Below are positions 50,973-60,360 of a DNA stretch of 64,000 nt, piece after piece (position 1 is the stretch's first letter; each line of letters begins with the position of its first letter). The stretch is from positions 124,001 through 188,000 of the forward strand of contig NZ_VUNG01000002.1 in the NCBI RefSeq assembly GCF_009695775.1, in the 5' to 3' direction. Both the position numbers and the translations under genes were made by a program. The notes below the pieces were generated by a model. It was not told the origin of the DNA. It searched no databases and was given only the letters and a program-made list of their open reading frames with translations. The DNA comes from Hallella mizrahii. Lineage in GTDB: Bacteria; Bacteroidota; Bacteroidia; Bacteroidales; Bacteroidaceae.

Positions 50973-52034
50973 CTATTTTGATTCAGCTTTCTTCTTAGCT
51001 GTGCTGAGCAGTCCACAGGCGGCAAAGATGTCCTGCCCACGGCTGGCGCGGATCGTCGTGTAGATGCCGTGCTGTGTGAGATAGTCGCGGAAGCTCTCCA
51101 TCTTCTCCTCGCTGGCTCCATGCAAGGGCACGTGGGGAATCTGATGGAAGCGGATGAGGTTGACACGGCATTCAAGGCCATGGAGCAGACGCACGATGGC
51201 CTGGGCATGAGCCTTGGAATCGTTGAGTCCGCCAAAGACGATATACTCAAACGAGAGGCGACGCTGATGCGAGAAGTCGTAGTTGCGAAGCAGTTCCACG
51301 ATGTCCTCAATCGCCATACCTCTCTCTGCCGGCATGAGCTCCTGGCGCTGCTCATGGAGCGGTGAGTGAAGGCTGATGGCCACATGGCACTGGCTCTCTT
51401 CGAGGAAGCGCTTGAGCTTGTCCTTGAGTCCCACACTGCTCACGGTGATGCGCTTGGGACTCCAGGCGTAACCATAGGAAGCGGTAAGGATCTCGGTGGC
51501 TCGCAGCACATTATCGAGGTTGTCCATCGGTTCTCCCTGACCCATAAACACGATGTTGGTAAGCTTGTCACGCTCGGGCAGACTGTAGATCTGATTGAGG
51601 ATATCAGTGGCTGTGAGGTAGCCCTCAAAGCCCTGCTTACCCGTTTGGCAGAAGAGACAGTTCATCTTGCAGCCTACCTCACACGAAACGCAGAGTGTGG
51701 CACGATCGTCCTCGGGGATGTATACCGTCTCGACAAACTTGGTGGCTACCGGTGCCGAGTCAGCACCGGCGGTTGTGACGACGGGGAAGAGATATTTGAT
51801 GGTTCCATCCTTGGAGTGCTGGGCATCAATAGGCTTGGCGCAACCAATCTGATAGTGCTCGTTGAGCTTCTCGCGGTTGGCCTTGGAGATGTTTGTCATC
51901 TCGTCGATGGAACTCACATGCTGGGTGTAGATCCATTTTGCCATCTGCCCTCCGGCGAAAGAAGGCATGCCAAGCGACACGGCCACTTGCTTGAGCTCGG
52001 GCAGTGTCATGCCAAGGAGATTTTTCTTATTCAT
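50973..52034 (-). CDS. rlmN: 23S rRNA (adenine2503-C2)-methyltransferase
   Basis: Radical-SAM enzyme that methylates C2 of A2503 in 23S rRNA and A37 in some tRNAs. The cluster motif CxxxCxxC is CKMNCLFC near residue 125, preceded by TLCVSCEVG, and followed by VFMGQGEPMDN near 165. The second catalytic Cys lies near the end (RGQDIFAACGLL). The start MNKKNLLG at 52034 fits the promoter box at 52051-52058; upstream ATGs lie at or before the likely transcript start. First gene of a four-gene operon. Confidence 0.95.
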   Translation of the reverse strand: MNKKNLLGMTLPELKQVAVSLGMPSFAGGQMAKWIYTQHVSSIDEMTNISKANREKLNEHYQIGCAKPIDAQHSKDGTIKYLFPVVTTAGADSAPVATKFVETVYIPEDDRATLCVSCEVGCKMNCLFCQTGKQGFEGYLTATDILNQIYSLPERDKLTNIVFMGQGEPMDNLDNVLRATEILTASYGYAWSPKRITVSSVGLKDKLKRFLEESQCHVAISLHSPLHEQRQELMPAERGMAIEDIVELLRNYDFSHQRRLSFEYIVFGGLNDSKAHAQAIVRLLHGLECRVNLIRFHQIPHVPLHGASEEKMESFRDYLTQHGIYTTIRASRGQDIFAACGLLSTAKKKAESK

Positions 52035-52050
52035 GGTACTATTCATAGTG

Positions 52051-52058
52051 CAAAGATA
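52051..52058 (-). promoter_or_regulatory. Promoter -7 box of the rlmN operon
   Basis: The minus strand reads TATCTTTG, 16 bases before ATG 52034 and 43 bases from the opposed box at 52102. Confidence 0.6.
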
Positions 52059-52101
52059 CAAACTTTTTGAGTAAAGTAGGGATTTTGTGCCATAAAATAG
52101 C

Positions 52102-52134
52102 TATCTTTGCATCATTAACACCTTATTATATAGG
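52102..52134 (+). promoter_or_regulatory. Promoter of spoIID-ampG with repeat-motif leader
   Basis: TATCTTTG at 52102-52109. The leader before ATG 52138 consists almost only of the dispersed motif ACACCTTATTATATAGG (52118-52134). Confidence 0.6.
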
Positions 52135-52137
52135 ATT

Positions 52138-53535
52138 ATGTCTATGGAATCATCGAGTTGGAAATATCATTGTGAACCACAAGTGAAGGTGGGAATCGTC
52201 AGTGGCGTGACCATTCATTTCGCGTTGAATGGCCCCTACACGGTACTGGGACACAAGGCTGTAGGCCCCCAGACGGCGATGATGATCCCCAAAGGTATTG
52301 TGTGGAATAATGAGGTATATCCCGAGCTGGTCTTCTCGCCATTGGCAGATGACGCGTCGTTCTCGCTGAGCGATGTGACCATAGGCGTAAATTTTCACTG
52401 GGAACGCAAAGAGACGCAAACATTCCTGGGCACGCTGCGTCTTATTCAGAACGGCGACAAGGTATGTGCTGTCAATGAGCTCCCAGTGGAGAAATATCTG
52501 GAAAGTGTGATCTCCAGCGAGATGAGTGCTACGTCGAGCTTGGAGCTGCTCAAGGCTCATGCGGTCATCTCGCGGTCGTGGCTGCTGGCTCAGATGGAAA
52601 AGCGAAAAAAAGTACACCTATCAGATGGGGTTAATGCACAGGAGGAAACGACAGCAGCCGAGATGGTGGAAGACAAGGATCGTATCGTGAAATGGTATGA
52701 CCGCGAAGACCACACGCTGTTTGACGTCTGTGCCGATGACCATTGTCAGCGCTACCAGGGTATCACCAAGGAGACCAGCCCACACGTGGCGGAAGCCATC
52801 AGACTGACAAGAGGTGAGATTCTGACCTCCGACGGTGAGATCTGTGACGCACGCTTCTCGAAGTGTTGCGGCGGCGTAACAGAAGAATTTCAATATTGCT
52901 GGGAAAACAGCCCGAAGACTTACCTGAAAGCGGTGACTGACACGGCAGAAATGGTCAAGAGTCAGGAGGACAATAGCAGCGATGCGCTGGTTCCCGACTT
53001 GACGGTAGAGGCTGCGGCAGAGCGATGGATACGCTCCACGCCACCGGCTTTCTGCAACACGAAAGACAGAGAAGTGCTGTCGCAAGTGCTCAACGACTAT
53101 GATCAGGAGACCACGGATTTCTATCGCTGGACAGTAGAATATACACAAGAGGAATTGGCTGAACTGATTCAAAGAAAGACGCGACGGGACTTAGGACGCA
53201 TCCGCGACATCATTCCCTTACAGCGGGGAAAGAGCGGCAGAATCTGGCTGATGAAGGTCATCGGTGAGAACCATGACTTGATCATCGGAAAAGAGTTGGA
53301 AATACGACGCGCACTCAGCAACAGCCATCTCTATAGTTCTGCCTTTGTGGTGGACAAAGAAGGAGAGGATGCAGACGGATTTCCCAAGAGCTTTACCCTC
53401 CATGGAGCAGGATGGGGACACGGCGTGGGACTCTGTCAGATTGGTGCCGCGATGATGGGTGCCAAAGGCTATGACTATGACAGAATCTTAGCACACTATT
53501 ATCCCGGTGCCTGTCTCACAAAACAATACGTTTAA
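52138..53535 (+). CDS. SpoIID/LytB-domain protein
   Basis: 465 residues. The SpoIID domain begins near residue 110 (NELPVEKYLESVISSEMSAT, LLKAHAVISRSWLLAQM) and resumes with YQGITKETSPHVAEAIRLTR and SKCCGGVTEEFQYCW near 200-260; the end GAGWGHGVGLCQIGAAMMG is the conserved C-terminal signature. SpoIID proteins are lytic transglycosylases acting on denuded glycan in sporulating bacteria; this organism does not sporulate, so a role in cell-wall turnover is inferred. No clear signal peptide by eye. The next gene encodes an AmpG-like muropeptide permease. Confidence 0.88.
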   Translation: MSMESSSWKYHCEPQVKVGIVSGVTIHFALNGPYTVLGHKAVGPQTAMMIPKGIVWNNEVYPELVFSPLADDASFSLSDVTIGVNFHWERKETQTFLGTLRLIQNGDKVCAVNELPVEKYLESVISSEMSATSSLELLKAHAVISRSWLLAQMEKRKKVHLSDGVNAQEETTAAEMVEDKDRIVKWYDREDHTLFDVCADDHCQRYQGITKETSPHVAEAIRLTRGEILTSDGEICDARFSKCCGGVTEEFQYCWENSPKTYLKAVTDTAEMVKSQEDNSSDALVPDLTVEAAAERWIRSTPPAFCNTKDREVLSQVLNDYDQETTDFYRWTVEYTQEELAELIQRKTRRDLGRIRDIIPLQRGKSGRIWLMKVIGENHDLIIGKELEIRRALSNSHLYSSAFVVDKEGEDADGFPKSFTLHGAGWGHGVGLCQIGAAMMGAKGYDYDRILAHYYPGACLTKQYV

Positions 53536-53559
53536 AAACAGTTACGACCATTTACGACT

Positions 53560-54933
53560 ATGCTCAATAAAACGAAAGAGAGAACACGAGCAACTTTTCA
53601 AGATCAAGAACACAGGTCGCCTTGGCTATGGGTGCCGTCGCTGTCGTTTGCCGACGGATTGCCATTGGTGACGATTATGACTCTATCGGTGATCCTCTAT
53701 AAACAGCTGGGACTGAGCAATGCCGAGATCACCTTCTATACCTCGTGGCTCTATCTGCCTTGGATATTGAAACCGGTATGGAGTCCGCTCATCAATGTGG
53801 TGAAAACCAAACGCTGGTGGATCGTGCTGACAGAAGTGCTCTTGGGCGCTGCCTTCGGCGGAGTAGCCTTCACGATACCTACCTCGTTTTGGCTGCAGGG
53901 CTCTCTGTTCTTCTTTTGGGTAATCGCCTTTGCGGGTGCCAGCCACTGCATCTCTGCCGACGGCTTCTATATGCTTGGCCTTAATACCCATCAGCAGGCT
54001 ACGTTCATGGGGATACGATCACTGTTTGACCGCTTGGCCACGATATTCGCCCAAGGCGTACTGGTGATGATAGCCGGAAATCTGCAAGTGGTCTTCCGAA
54101 ATAGCATCTCCTACTCGTGGAGCCTGACATTCTTTGGCGTCACGGGAATGTTTCTGCTGTTGTGGCTTTGGCATAACTGTGTATTGCCGCGTCCGCGGGA
54201 AGATGCCAAGCGCCCATTTGTCAACTTCAAAACCATCGGAGACGAGTTTACGCATACCTTCCGCACGTTCTTTGCCAAGGAACAGATATGGGTAGCTCTG
54301 ATGTTCATCATCTTCTTCCGCATGCCGGAGGGACTGATGGAAAAAGTGTCTGCACTCTTCCTCATCGACTCAGGACATAACGGGGGACTGGGACTCTCAC
54401 CTCAGGAATATGGACTCGTACAGGGTACCGTGGGCATCATCGGCGTGTCACTGGGAGGCATCTTGGGAGGCTTCTTCGCGGGCAGAGACGGACTAAAAAA
54501 ATGGATATGGCCGATGGCTCTGGCTTTCTTCCTGCCACAGATGGTCTACTTGCTACTGAGCTATGCGCTCTCTTCCAGTCTGTGGATGATCAGCCTTTGC
54601 GTGTTTGTGGAGCAATTCGGCTATGGCTTCGGACTGACTGCCTACACCCTATACCTTATATATTATAGTCGAGGAGAGTACAAAACCAGCCATTATGCAT
54701 TGGCTTCCGCCATCATGTCTCTCTCGATGATGCTGCCGGGATTGGTATCCGGTGCGCTGCAGGACATGATGGGATACCGAGATTTCTTCACGCTATCACT
54801 GGTATTCAGCCTCCTCACCCTCTTAGTGGTAGGCCGACTGAAAATCGACAAAGAGTTCGGAAAAGCAGAGCAGGAACAAGAAAAGGAACAAGGACAAGAA
54901 AAGGAACAAGAGAAAGAGTTGAAAGAAGCATAA
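53560..54933 (+). CDS. ampG: AmpG-like MFS permease
   Basis: 457 residues with about 12 membrane helices. It begins WLWVPSLSFADGLPLVTIMT and has FYTSWLYLPWILKPVWSPL, close to the AmpG family that imports anhydromuropeptides for recycling. Pairing with a SpoIID-type wall-cleaving protein fits this reading. The cytosolic tail (last 25 residues) is a low-complexity run of Glu, Gln and Lys encoded by an imperfect repeat of CAAGAAAAGGAA. Starts 24 bases after the SpoIID gene: one operon. Confidence 0.87.
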   Translation: MLNKTKERTRATFQDQEHRSPWLWVPSLSFADGLPLVTIMTLSVILYKQLGLSNAEITFYTSWLYLPWILKPVWSPLINVVKTKRWWIVLTEVLLGAAFGGVAFTIPTSFWLQGSLFFFWVIAFAGASHCISADGFYMLGLNTHQQATFMGIRSLFDRLATIFAQGVLVMIAGNLQVVFRNSISYSWSLTFFGVTGMFLLLWLWHNCVLPRPREDAKRPFVNFKTIGDEFTHTFRTFFAKEQIWVALMFIIFFRMPEGLMEKVSALFLIDSGHNGGLGLSPQEYGLVQGTVGIIGVSLGGILGGFFAGRDGLKKWIWPMALAFFLPQMVYLLLSYALSSSLWMISLCVFVEQFGYGFGLTAYTLYLIYYSRGEYKTSHYALASAIMSLSMMLPGLVSGALQDMMGYRDFFTLSLVFSLLTLLVVGRLKIDKEFGKAEQEQEKEQGQEKEQEKELKEA

Positions 54934-55031
54934 GGCTACTGAGCCATACGCCTGGCTTCTCACAGACAGAACGGAAGCTTCAAACAACGCAGTTTCCATC
55001 TTTAGCGGACACCAATATTACAAAAACAAAG

Positions 55032-55072
55032 ATGCCGCAACCTCGCAGAATATATTTGCGGAGTTGCGGCAT
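55032..55072 (-). terminator. Terminator of pyrK-pyrD
   Basis: A 10-bp stem ATGCCGCAAC/GTTGCGGCAT with further partial pairing inside (CTCGCA/TGCGGAG), followed on the minus strand by CTTTGTTTTTG. Confidence 0.8.
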
Positions 55073-55119
55073 TATCATGTTCACCCGATGTCTATCATTA
55101 TCATATCTGATGATCATGT

Positions 55120-56028
55120 CTATTTCACGACACCGATAATCTCTTTCACGCTCTTGCATCCATGACACTCCAACCACTGAGCCATGCCATTCTTGACTTT
55201 CACGGTGACAGCGGGATCGATGAAGTTGGCGGTACCAATCTCAATGGCTGTGGCTCCTGCCATCATAAACTCGATAGCGTCTTCTGCTGTCATGATGCCA
55301 CCCAAGCCGATCACCGGTATCTGTACAGCCTTGGCCACATCATGCACCATTCTCACTGCGACAGGCTTCACTGCCGGACCGCTGAGTCCACCGGTACCGA
55401 TACTCAACTTAGGACAACGGTGCTCAATGTCGATGGCCATACCCATCAGCGTGTTGATGAGCGACACACTGTCAGCGCCCTCTGCCTCGCAGGCACGGGC
55501 AATGTCAGCAATGGATGTGACATTGGGCGAGAGCTTCACGATGAGCGTCTTATGATAGACTTTACGCACTGCCTTGACCACACTGGCTGCACCCTCACAG
55601 GTAACACCGAAAGCCATTCCGCCATCCTTCACATTGGGACAAGAGATATTCAACTCGATGGCCGGAATACGCTCCAACTCATCAATACGCGATGCGCACT
55701 CGGCATAGCGCTCTGGCGAGGAACCGCTCACGTTGACGATGAAATGGGTCGGGATGTCTTTGATCTCAGGATAGATGTGCTCACAGAAATAGTCCACACC
55801 TTTGTTCTGCAGTCCCACACAATTGAGCATTCCGCTCGCCGTCTCTGCCATACGCGGGTAGTCGTTGCCCTCGCGACGCTCCAGTGTGGTGCCCTTAACA
55901 ATGATACCACCGATTTCCTCTAAAGGCACTAAGTCGGAAAACTCTACACCATAGCCAAACGTGCCGCTGGCTGTCATGACTGGATTAGCTAATTTGAGAT
56001 GATGAATATTGACACTTAAATCTACCAT
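55120..56028 (-). CDS. pyrD: Dihydroorotate dehydrogenase, class 1B catalytic subunit
   Basis: Oxidises dihydroorotate to orotate in pyrimidine synthesis with FMN. The start is [20 protein letters not shown], the catalytic Cys lies in [13 protein letters not shown] near 128-140, and FMN-binding glycines in [20 protein letters not shown] and [15 protein letters not shown]. 302 residues, class 1B; it passes electrons to NAD+ through PyrK, whose gene overlaps it by 7 bases upstream. Confidence 0.96.
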   Translation of the reverse strand: MVDLSVNIHHLKLANPVMTASGTFGYGVEFSDLVPLEEIGGIIVKGTTLERREGNDYPRMAETASGMLNCVGLQNKGVDYFCEHIYPEIKDIPTHFIVNVSGSSPERYAECASRIDELERIPAIELNISCPNVKDGGMAFGVTCEGAASVVKAVRKVYHKTLIVKLSPNVTSIADIARACEAEGADSVSLINTLMGMAIDIEHRCPKLSIGTGGLSGPAVKPVAVRMVHDVAKAVQIPVIGLGGIMTAEDAIEFMMAGATAIEIGTANFIDPAVTVKVKNGMAQWLECHGCKSVKEIIGVVK

Positions 56029-56891
56029 AACAACTTCTTAATATTAAACACAGGTCCTTCTTTGCATACACACAGATTGCCATCGACAGTCTTTTCCACA
56101 CAGCACAGACATGCCCCAAGTCCGCAGGCCATCATATTCTCCAACGACACTTCGCAGGGGATATTCTTCTCTTTGGCGAACCTTGCCACTGCCTTCATCA
56201 TCGAAGTAGGACCACACGTCTGGATAAAATCGAAATGCTCATCCTGCAAAATAGAATGATTGGTGACAAAGCCTTTCTCACCGGCAGAAGCATCTTCAGT
56301 GGTGATATATACCTTACCGATTTTTTTAAACAAATCCAGTTCTAATAAATCTTTAGCAGAACGGGCACCAAGCAGGAATACAGGCTCGCCTCCCTGACAC
56401 TTGATCTCAGCACCCTGATAGAGAATAGGAGCCACGCCAACACCGCCGCCGACTAATAGCACGCGCAAACGATAATCGTCATCCGGCTTTCCATAGACTG
56501 GGGAAGCAGCCTTATCGTTCTCAACTGTAGCAGTGGCAGCAACACTCTTATCACTACGAATCGAAGACTTGATTGCAGCCAGATCACTGAAACCATGACC
56601 TAAGGGGAAGAGGCAGTCGAGATGATCGCCAGCTTTGAGCTTAGCTATGTGTTTCGTGCCTTCACCAACAGCGGCCACAAGCAGCCACAACTCATTGCGG
56701 GAGACATCTACAAAGTTAATCGAGATAGGGCGACGGAGAAAGGTAGTGGGACTGTCCTCAACGTGGATGTTGACAAACTGTCCCGGCATCATCTCCGGAA
56801 GAGGTCGCTTGGAAGTGAGCTTGAGCAGAACATGATGATCACTGATATGTTCGTTCGATGCCACTGTCAAGTCCATACAAAATTTCTTCAT
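56022..56891 (-). CDS. pyrK: Dihydroorotate dehydrogenase electron-transfer subunit
   Basis: Carries FAD and a [2Fe-2S] cluster to link PyrD to NAD+. The FAD-binding barrel opens with [20 protein letters not shown] and has FLRRPISIN; the NAD-binding part has [19 protein letters not shown] near 155-175. Cluster Cys residues lie in [20 protein letters not shown] and [10 protein letters not shown] at the end. 289 residues. First gene of the pair; no typical promoter box close to its start. Confidence 0.95.
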   Translation of the reverse strand: MKKFCMDLTVASNEHISDHHVLLKLTSKRPLPEMMPGQFVNIHVEDSPTTFLRRPISINFVDVSRNELWLLVAAVGEGTKHIAKLKAGDHLDCLFPLGHGFSDLAAIKSSIRSDKSVAATATVENDKAASPVYGKPDDDYRLRVLLVGGGVGVAPILYQGAEIKCQGGEPVFLLGARSAKDLLELDLFKKIGKVYITTEDASAGEKGFVTNHSILQDEHFDFIQTCGPTSMMKAVARFAKEKNIPCEVSLENMMACGLGACLCCVEKTVDGNLCVCKEGPVFNIKKLLW

Positions 56892-56960
56892 ATAAATGGA
56901 TTTAAAGGGTCTTTCTTCTTAGCAAGAGCATTGCCCACAGTGATACCGTCGGGCTTACGC

Positions 56961-57043
56961 TTCTCTATATTCAGGTTTACATCCTTTCTATATTCGGGGC
57001 TTTATCCTTCTATATTCGTGGCTACACCTTATTATATATAGAG
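56961..57043. repeat. Tandem TTCTATATTC repeats ending in the dispersed A/T motif
   Basis: Three imperfect units of 21-24 bases start at 56961, 56985 and 57008 (TTCTATATTCGGGGCTTTATCC type). The third ends in GGCTACACC and runs into TTATTATATATAGAGG, rebuilding the CTACACCTTATTATATA motif found at other loci. It lies in the 439-base gap between the XRE regulator and pyrK, which holds no gene. Confidence 0.6.
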
Positions 57044-57330
57044 GATTATATTTGGAGGAGTTGCACCTCGTGTTCCCATCGGACTCACCCCTCGCCATAA
57101 TCCAACTACAAACTTACACAAAAAAAACAAGAAATCAGCATTTCTATCCCAACATTATTTCATCCGATGGCAAGAATCGCTATTCCGTTGAACGCAAAGC
57201 ACAAGGCTTCGAAGCACAAAAATCCTTTCATCAAGCAAAAGCACATACCTCATGAAGCACCATGCATCGCCTCATGAGGAAATAAAAAAACTTAATCGTG
57301 GAAGAACTTAGCTACAGCGAAAGGTGGACT

Positions 57331-57879
57331 TTACTTCTTCGGCACAAACGACTCCCACGTCTGATCGTCATAAAAAATTCTTATCTCTGTGATCTTTCGT
57401 TGTGGTTTGTCAACATATTTCACTATCACATTTTCTGCCTGAGAAGCGGCAGAACGGGAAGATGGACTACCTTTTCCATTGTTCTGTCCAAAAAGTGAGG
57501 GCTGCTGAACTCCGGAAGCATCACCGCCTGAAGTCGGGTTCTCGATACTGTTTCCACCGTCAGACTGTGATGCATCAGATGCTGTGATACCATCAACAGT
57601 AGCGTCACCGGCAGCGGAGTTAGACTGCTGAGCATTGCCTCCGGCAGTGGGGGAGTTGCTTACATACATCGGTCCGTTGCCAAACATCAGCCAGTCGATG
57701 GAGATTTTTGGAAAGCGCTGATGGATATTATCCACGATCTGCAAGGTAGGGCGCGTCCGACCATTAAAGATTCCGCTGAGGGTACCTTCTGAGATGCCGG
57801 TGTACTGCGCGAAAATTTTTTGCGTCATGTGCTGATTTTCCATCAGCTTCTTAATTCTGTCTTTCATATCAGGAACCAT
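57331..57879 (-). CDS. XRE-family transcriptional regulator with low-complexity linker
   Basis: 182 residues. An HTH at about 5-65 (RIKKLMENQHMTQKIFAQYT, GISEGTLSGIFNGRTRPTLQ), then a Ser/Gly/Asn/Gln/Ala-rich stretch of about 75 residues (70-145) with no predicted fold, and a short C-terminal beta segment (KITEIRIFYDDQTWESFVPK). The layout recurs in Bacteroidales regulators of unknown target. Start at ATG 57879 or 57867; the promoter box at 57924-57931 allows both. Confidence 0.8.
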   Translation of the reverse strand: MVPDMKDRIKKLMENQHMTQKIFAQYTGISEGTLSGIFNGRTRPTLQIVDNIHQRFPKISIDWLMFGNGPMYVSNSPTAGGNAQQSNSAAGDATVDGITASDASQSDGGNSIENPTSGGDASGVQQPSLFGQNNGKGSPSSRSAASQAENVIVKYVDKPQRKITEIRIFYDDQTWESFVPKK

Positions 57880-57923
57880 AGAGATGAAAATGGGCTAAAA
57901 AGCCGCTTTTATTTATGCATTTG

Positions 57924-57931
57924 CAAAGTTA
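57924..57931 (-). promoter_or_regulatory. Promoter -7 box of the XRE regulator
   Basis: The minus strand reads TAACTTTG, 45 bases before ATG 57879. Confidence 0.55.
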
Positions 57932-58549
57932 AATCAAAAAAATGATATTTGCAAATGTAAATAGCAAAATTTTAATCCTAAAACGATATTCAACAAATCA
58001 AATAATACGAATTTTAGAATTTAAATATTATAATCATTATTTCGCGATTTGAAAGATCAAATATCGACCACAAAACACCTATAAAGCATTGAATGAACGA
58101 TTCAAGTCAACTATTTGGCTTTTATACGGCTATATCTACATATTAGATATGAAAAAGGCTCAAAAAGGGTGGCTTTGAAGATAAAATAACTTTATTTTCA
58201 TGTATATCGCTTCTCTTATATCCATTTTCTATATTGATAATCAATGATTTATCCTCAAATAGAATATCTGCATACTTTTGCGTTTGTGTTCTTGAATTTA
58301 TACTTGATAATTTGAATAGTCGAATAAAGGTCTTATTCAGCAATGCAAATTATTTGCATATTCGATTTTGTATATTAGATTTGAATTAAACTTTTAGAAT
58401 TTCAAATTTGAAAATTGGAGATTTAAAATCAAAATAAAAGTTAATCGTAAATTTCAAGATAACCCAAACACTGTTTTTCGTCATTTTTGCGAAAATTCAG
58501 ACAAGGATAGGAGTCGGTTCTGATTTTTAAATTCTCAGCAAAAAAAATT
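57932..58549. other. AT-rich gene-free region
   Basis: About 620 bases of strongly AT-rich DNA, the most AT-rich part of the window. The only frame above 60 codons (58143-58343, minus) has no promoter box and a composition expected from AT-rich sequence. Short repeated strings (AAATTTGAA, TTTAAAAT, ATTTGCAAA) suggest degenerate or protein-binding DNA, but nothing specific is recognised. Confidence 0.5.
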
Positions 58550-58583
58550 AGCCTAACTTCGTTCATTCTTAGGAAGTTAGGCT
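58550..58583 (-). terminator. Terminator of holA
   Basis: An 11-bp stem AGCCTAACTTC/GAAGTTAGGCT with a 12-base loop, followed on the minus strand by AATTTTTTTTGC. Confidence 0.85.
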
Positions 58584-58654
58584 CAAAAAAAGGTGCTTTT
58601 TAAACTTTCAAAATAGAGAAAAACAGGCCTTGTTTTGGCGTTTTTCGCTACTTT

Positions 58655-59683
58655 TTAGTGCAAAATGAAGAAGACAAGCTCTCTCATCAACTCCTCAGAA
58701 GGGGTGTTTGGATTGTCCAACCCCTTAATTTTGGCGTCTATTTCTCCTAGTTTACCCAAAATCTGTAGCGTCTTTCTTCCCGAGTAGTTTTTCATACCTA
58801 TCAGATAGTCTTTCACACCCCATGGACTTTTCATGCCCAAATATTCCGCCAAGGCATATTGGTCGTTGCGGTTAGGAGCATAATAAGCTAACATTAAATT
58901 CTGGAAGAAGTTGAAAAGAAGCGGTACCAGGCTGAAGGCGGATCCTGCTTTAGGGTTACTATTGAAATAACATATGATCTGATTCGCCTTGTAAACATTT
59001 TTATTGATGATGGCATCTCTTAGTTCAAAGGCATTAAAATCTTTGCTTACCCCTACGTTGCGCTCCACGATGTCAGGCGTGATGCGTCTGTTATCCTCCG
59101 GCAATGAGATAAGCAACTTGTCGAGTTCAGAAGTGAGTCGACTAATATCTGCTCCGATATGGTCAGCCATCATCACGGCACTTTTCTCGTCGATGGATGC
59201 TTTTTGCCGTCTGACATAGTCGTTGATATATTTTGGCAGCTGCCACTCCTTAAGTTTCTTGCTTTCAAAGATGACACCAACCTTGTCTACCGCTACTGCA
59301 AATTTCTGTCTTCTGTTCATCGTTCCATTTTTATAGCAGAAGACAAGAATTGTTTTCGGTTGCGGATGGAGAACATATTTCTCGAGTTTATCAAACGACT
59401 TGAGTCCCTGCGCCTCCTTGACGATGATCACCTTTCTTGGTGCCGTCATCGGATACTGCATGGCCAGATCTGCTATCTGTGCAGCATTAACATCAGCACC
59501 AAAGACCACAGTGAGATCAAAAGCCTGTTGCTCGGGCGTGAGAATTTGGTTTTGGAAAAAACTGCTGAGCTTGTCGATATAATAGGTCTCATCACCCATG
59601 AGTAAGTACACGGGTGCAAACTCTCCGTTTTTAAGTTGTCGCATCAGAGCGTCAAATGAAACTGAAGCTTTCTTTTCTGGCAT
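58655..59683 (-). CDS. holA: DNA polymerase III delta subunit
   Basis: Clamp-loader wrench subunit. 342 residues: FAPVYLLMGDETYYIDKL near 17-35, VVFGADVNAAQIADLAMQYP near 60-80, a central QTILVFCYKNG-like strand, and the C-terminal collar domain (LVPLLFNFFQNLMLAYYAPN). Start MPEKKASVSF at 59683. A box at 59788-59795 on the minus strand (TATCTTTG) probably drives it. Divergent from the HsdR-N-type gene, terminator downstream. Confidence 0.92.
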   Translation of the reverse strand: MPEKKASVSFDALMRQLKNGEFAPVYLLMGDETYYIDKLSSFFQNQILTPEQQAFDLTVVFGADVNAAQIADLAMQYPMTAPRKVIIVKEAQGLKSFDKLEKYVLHPQPKTILVFCYKNGTMNRRQKFAVAVDKVGVIFESKKLKEWQLPKYINDYVRRQKASIDEKSAVMMADHIGADISRLTSELDKLLISLPEDNRRITPDIVERNVGVSKDFNAFELRDAIINKNVYKANQIICYFNSNPKAGSAFSLVPLLFNFFQNLMLAYYAPNRNDQYALAEYLGMKSPWGVKDYLIGMKNYSGRKTLQILGKLGEIDAKIKGLDNPNTPSEELMRELVFFILH

Positions 59684-59723
59684 GTTTCTGTTTCTGTTAT
59701 CTGTTATTCTCGCGATAAATGAC

Positions 59724-59795
59724 TATCTTTGCATAGTGGGAAACACAGGAGTCACCCTGCTACGGTTCCACCAAGAATAATCACTTGCAAAGATA
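59724..59795. promoter_or_regulatory. Overlapping divergent promoters of holA and the HsdR-N gene
   Basis: TATCTTTG on the plus strand at 59724-59731 and TATCTTTG on the minus strand at 59788-59795. They face each other, so each transcript would run through the other's box. Confidence 0.5.
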
Positions 59796-59800
59796 ACAAA

Positions 59801-60250
59801 ATGATTTCAATCAACCTACCCCATGGCGATATAAAAATAGGAGGTACCCGCGAAAAGCCAATGATTCTGGACATACTGCGTCATCGTTATGTGGCACTGA
59901 CGCCCGAGGAATGGGTCCGTCAGAATTTCGTACATTATTTGATTTCTGAACTTCACTATCCTTCCGGGCTGTTGGCCAACGAGGTGTCACTGTCTGTGGG
60001 CACAAAACGGCTACGTGCAGACAGCGTGCTCTATGACCGCGACATGCATCCGAGGATGATCATCGAGTATAAGGCTCCGTCAGTGAAAATCACTCCAAAG
60101 GTATTGGAGCAGGTGGCCACCTACAATCTCTTGCTGCATGTCGACTACCTGGTGATGAGCAATGGTCTGACGCACTATTGCTGCAAGATGGATTATGAGA
60201 GTAAAAAGTATGTATTCCTCCCAGAGATTCCCGTTTACGAAAATCTTTGA
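59801..60250 (+). CDS. Type I restriction HsdR-N-like domain protein
   Basis: 149 residues, a stand-alone HSDR_N_2-type nuclease fold: ALTPEEWVRQNFVHYLISEL near 30-50, RADSVLYDRDMHPRMIIEYK with the PD-(D/E)xK residues (Asp in RADSVLYD, then EYK) near 68-87, and QVATYNLLLHVDYLVMSNGL near 100-120. No helicase or HsdM/HsdS genes lie near, so it is not part of a restriction system here. Widespread in Bacteroidota beside holA. The actual role is unknown. Start at ATG 59801; upstream codons overlap the promoter region. Confidence 0.82.
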   Translation: MISINLPHGDIKIGGTREKPMILDILRHRYVALTPEEWVRQNFVHYLISELHYPSGLLANEVSLSVGTKRLRADSVLYDRDMHPRMIIEYKAPSVKITPKVLEQVATYNLLLHVDYLVMSNGLTHYCCKMDYESKKYVFLPEIPVYENL

Positions 60251-60321
60251 ATCGGGATTCCATAATATGGATTACTCAAACTCTGCCCGAGTTACACAGT
60301 TACGAGCAACACAAGTAACAA

Positions 60322-60352
60322 AAAACCTCATGGTTGTTGACCATGAGGTTTT
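60322..60352. terminator. Bidirectional terminator
   Basis: A 13-bp stem AAAACCTCATGGT/ACCATGAGGTTTT and loop TGTTG, with T-rich sides both ways, between convergent genes. Confidence 0.85.
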
Positions 60353-60360
60353 CTAAAGGG

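Noticed and set aside
58143..58343. 66-codon minus-strand frame in the AT-rich gap
   Set aside because: Composition is what AT-rich DNA gives by chance; no start signal or relatives recognised.
59801..60250. Restriction-modification locus
   Set aside because: Only a lone HsdR-N-type domain is present; no helicase, methylase or specificity gene nearby.
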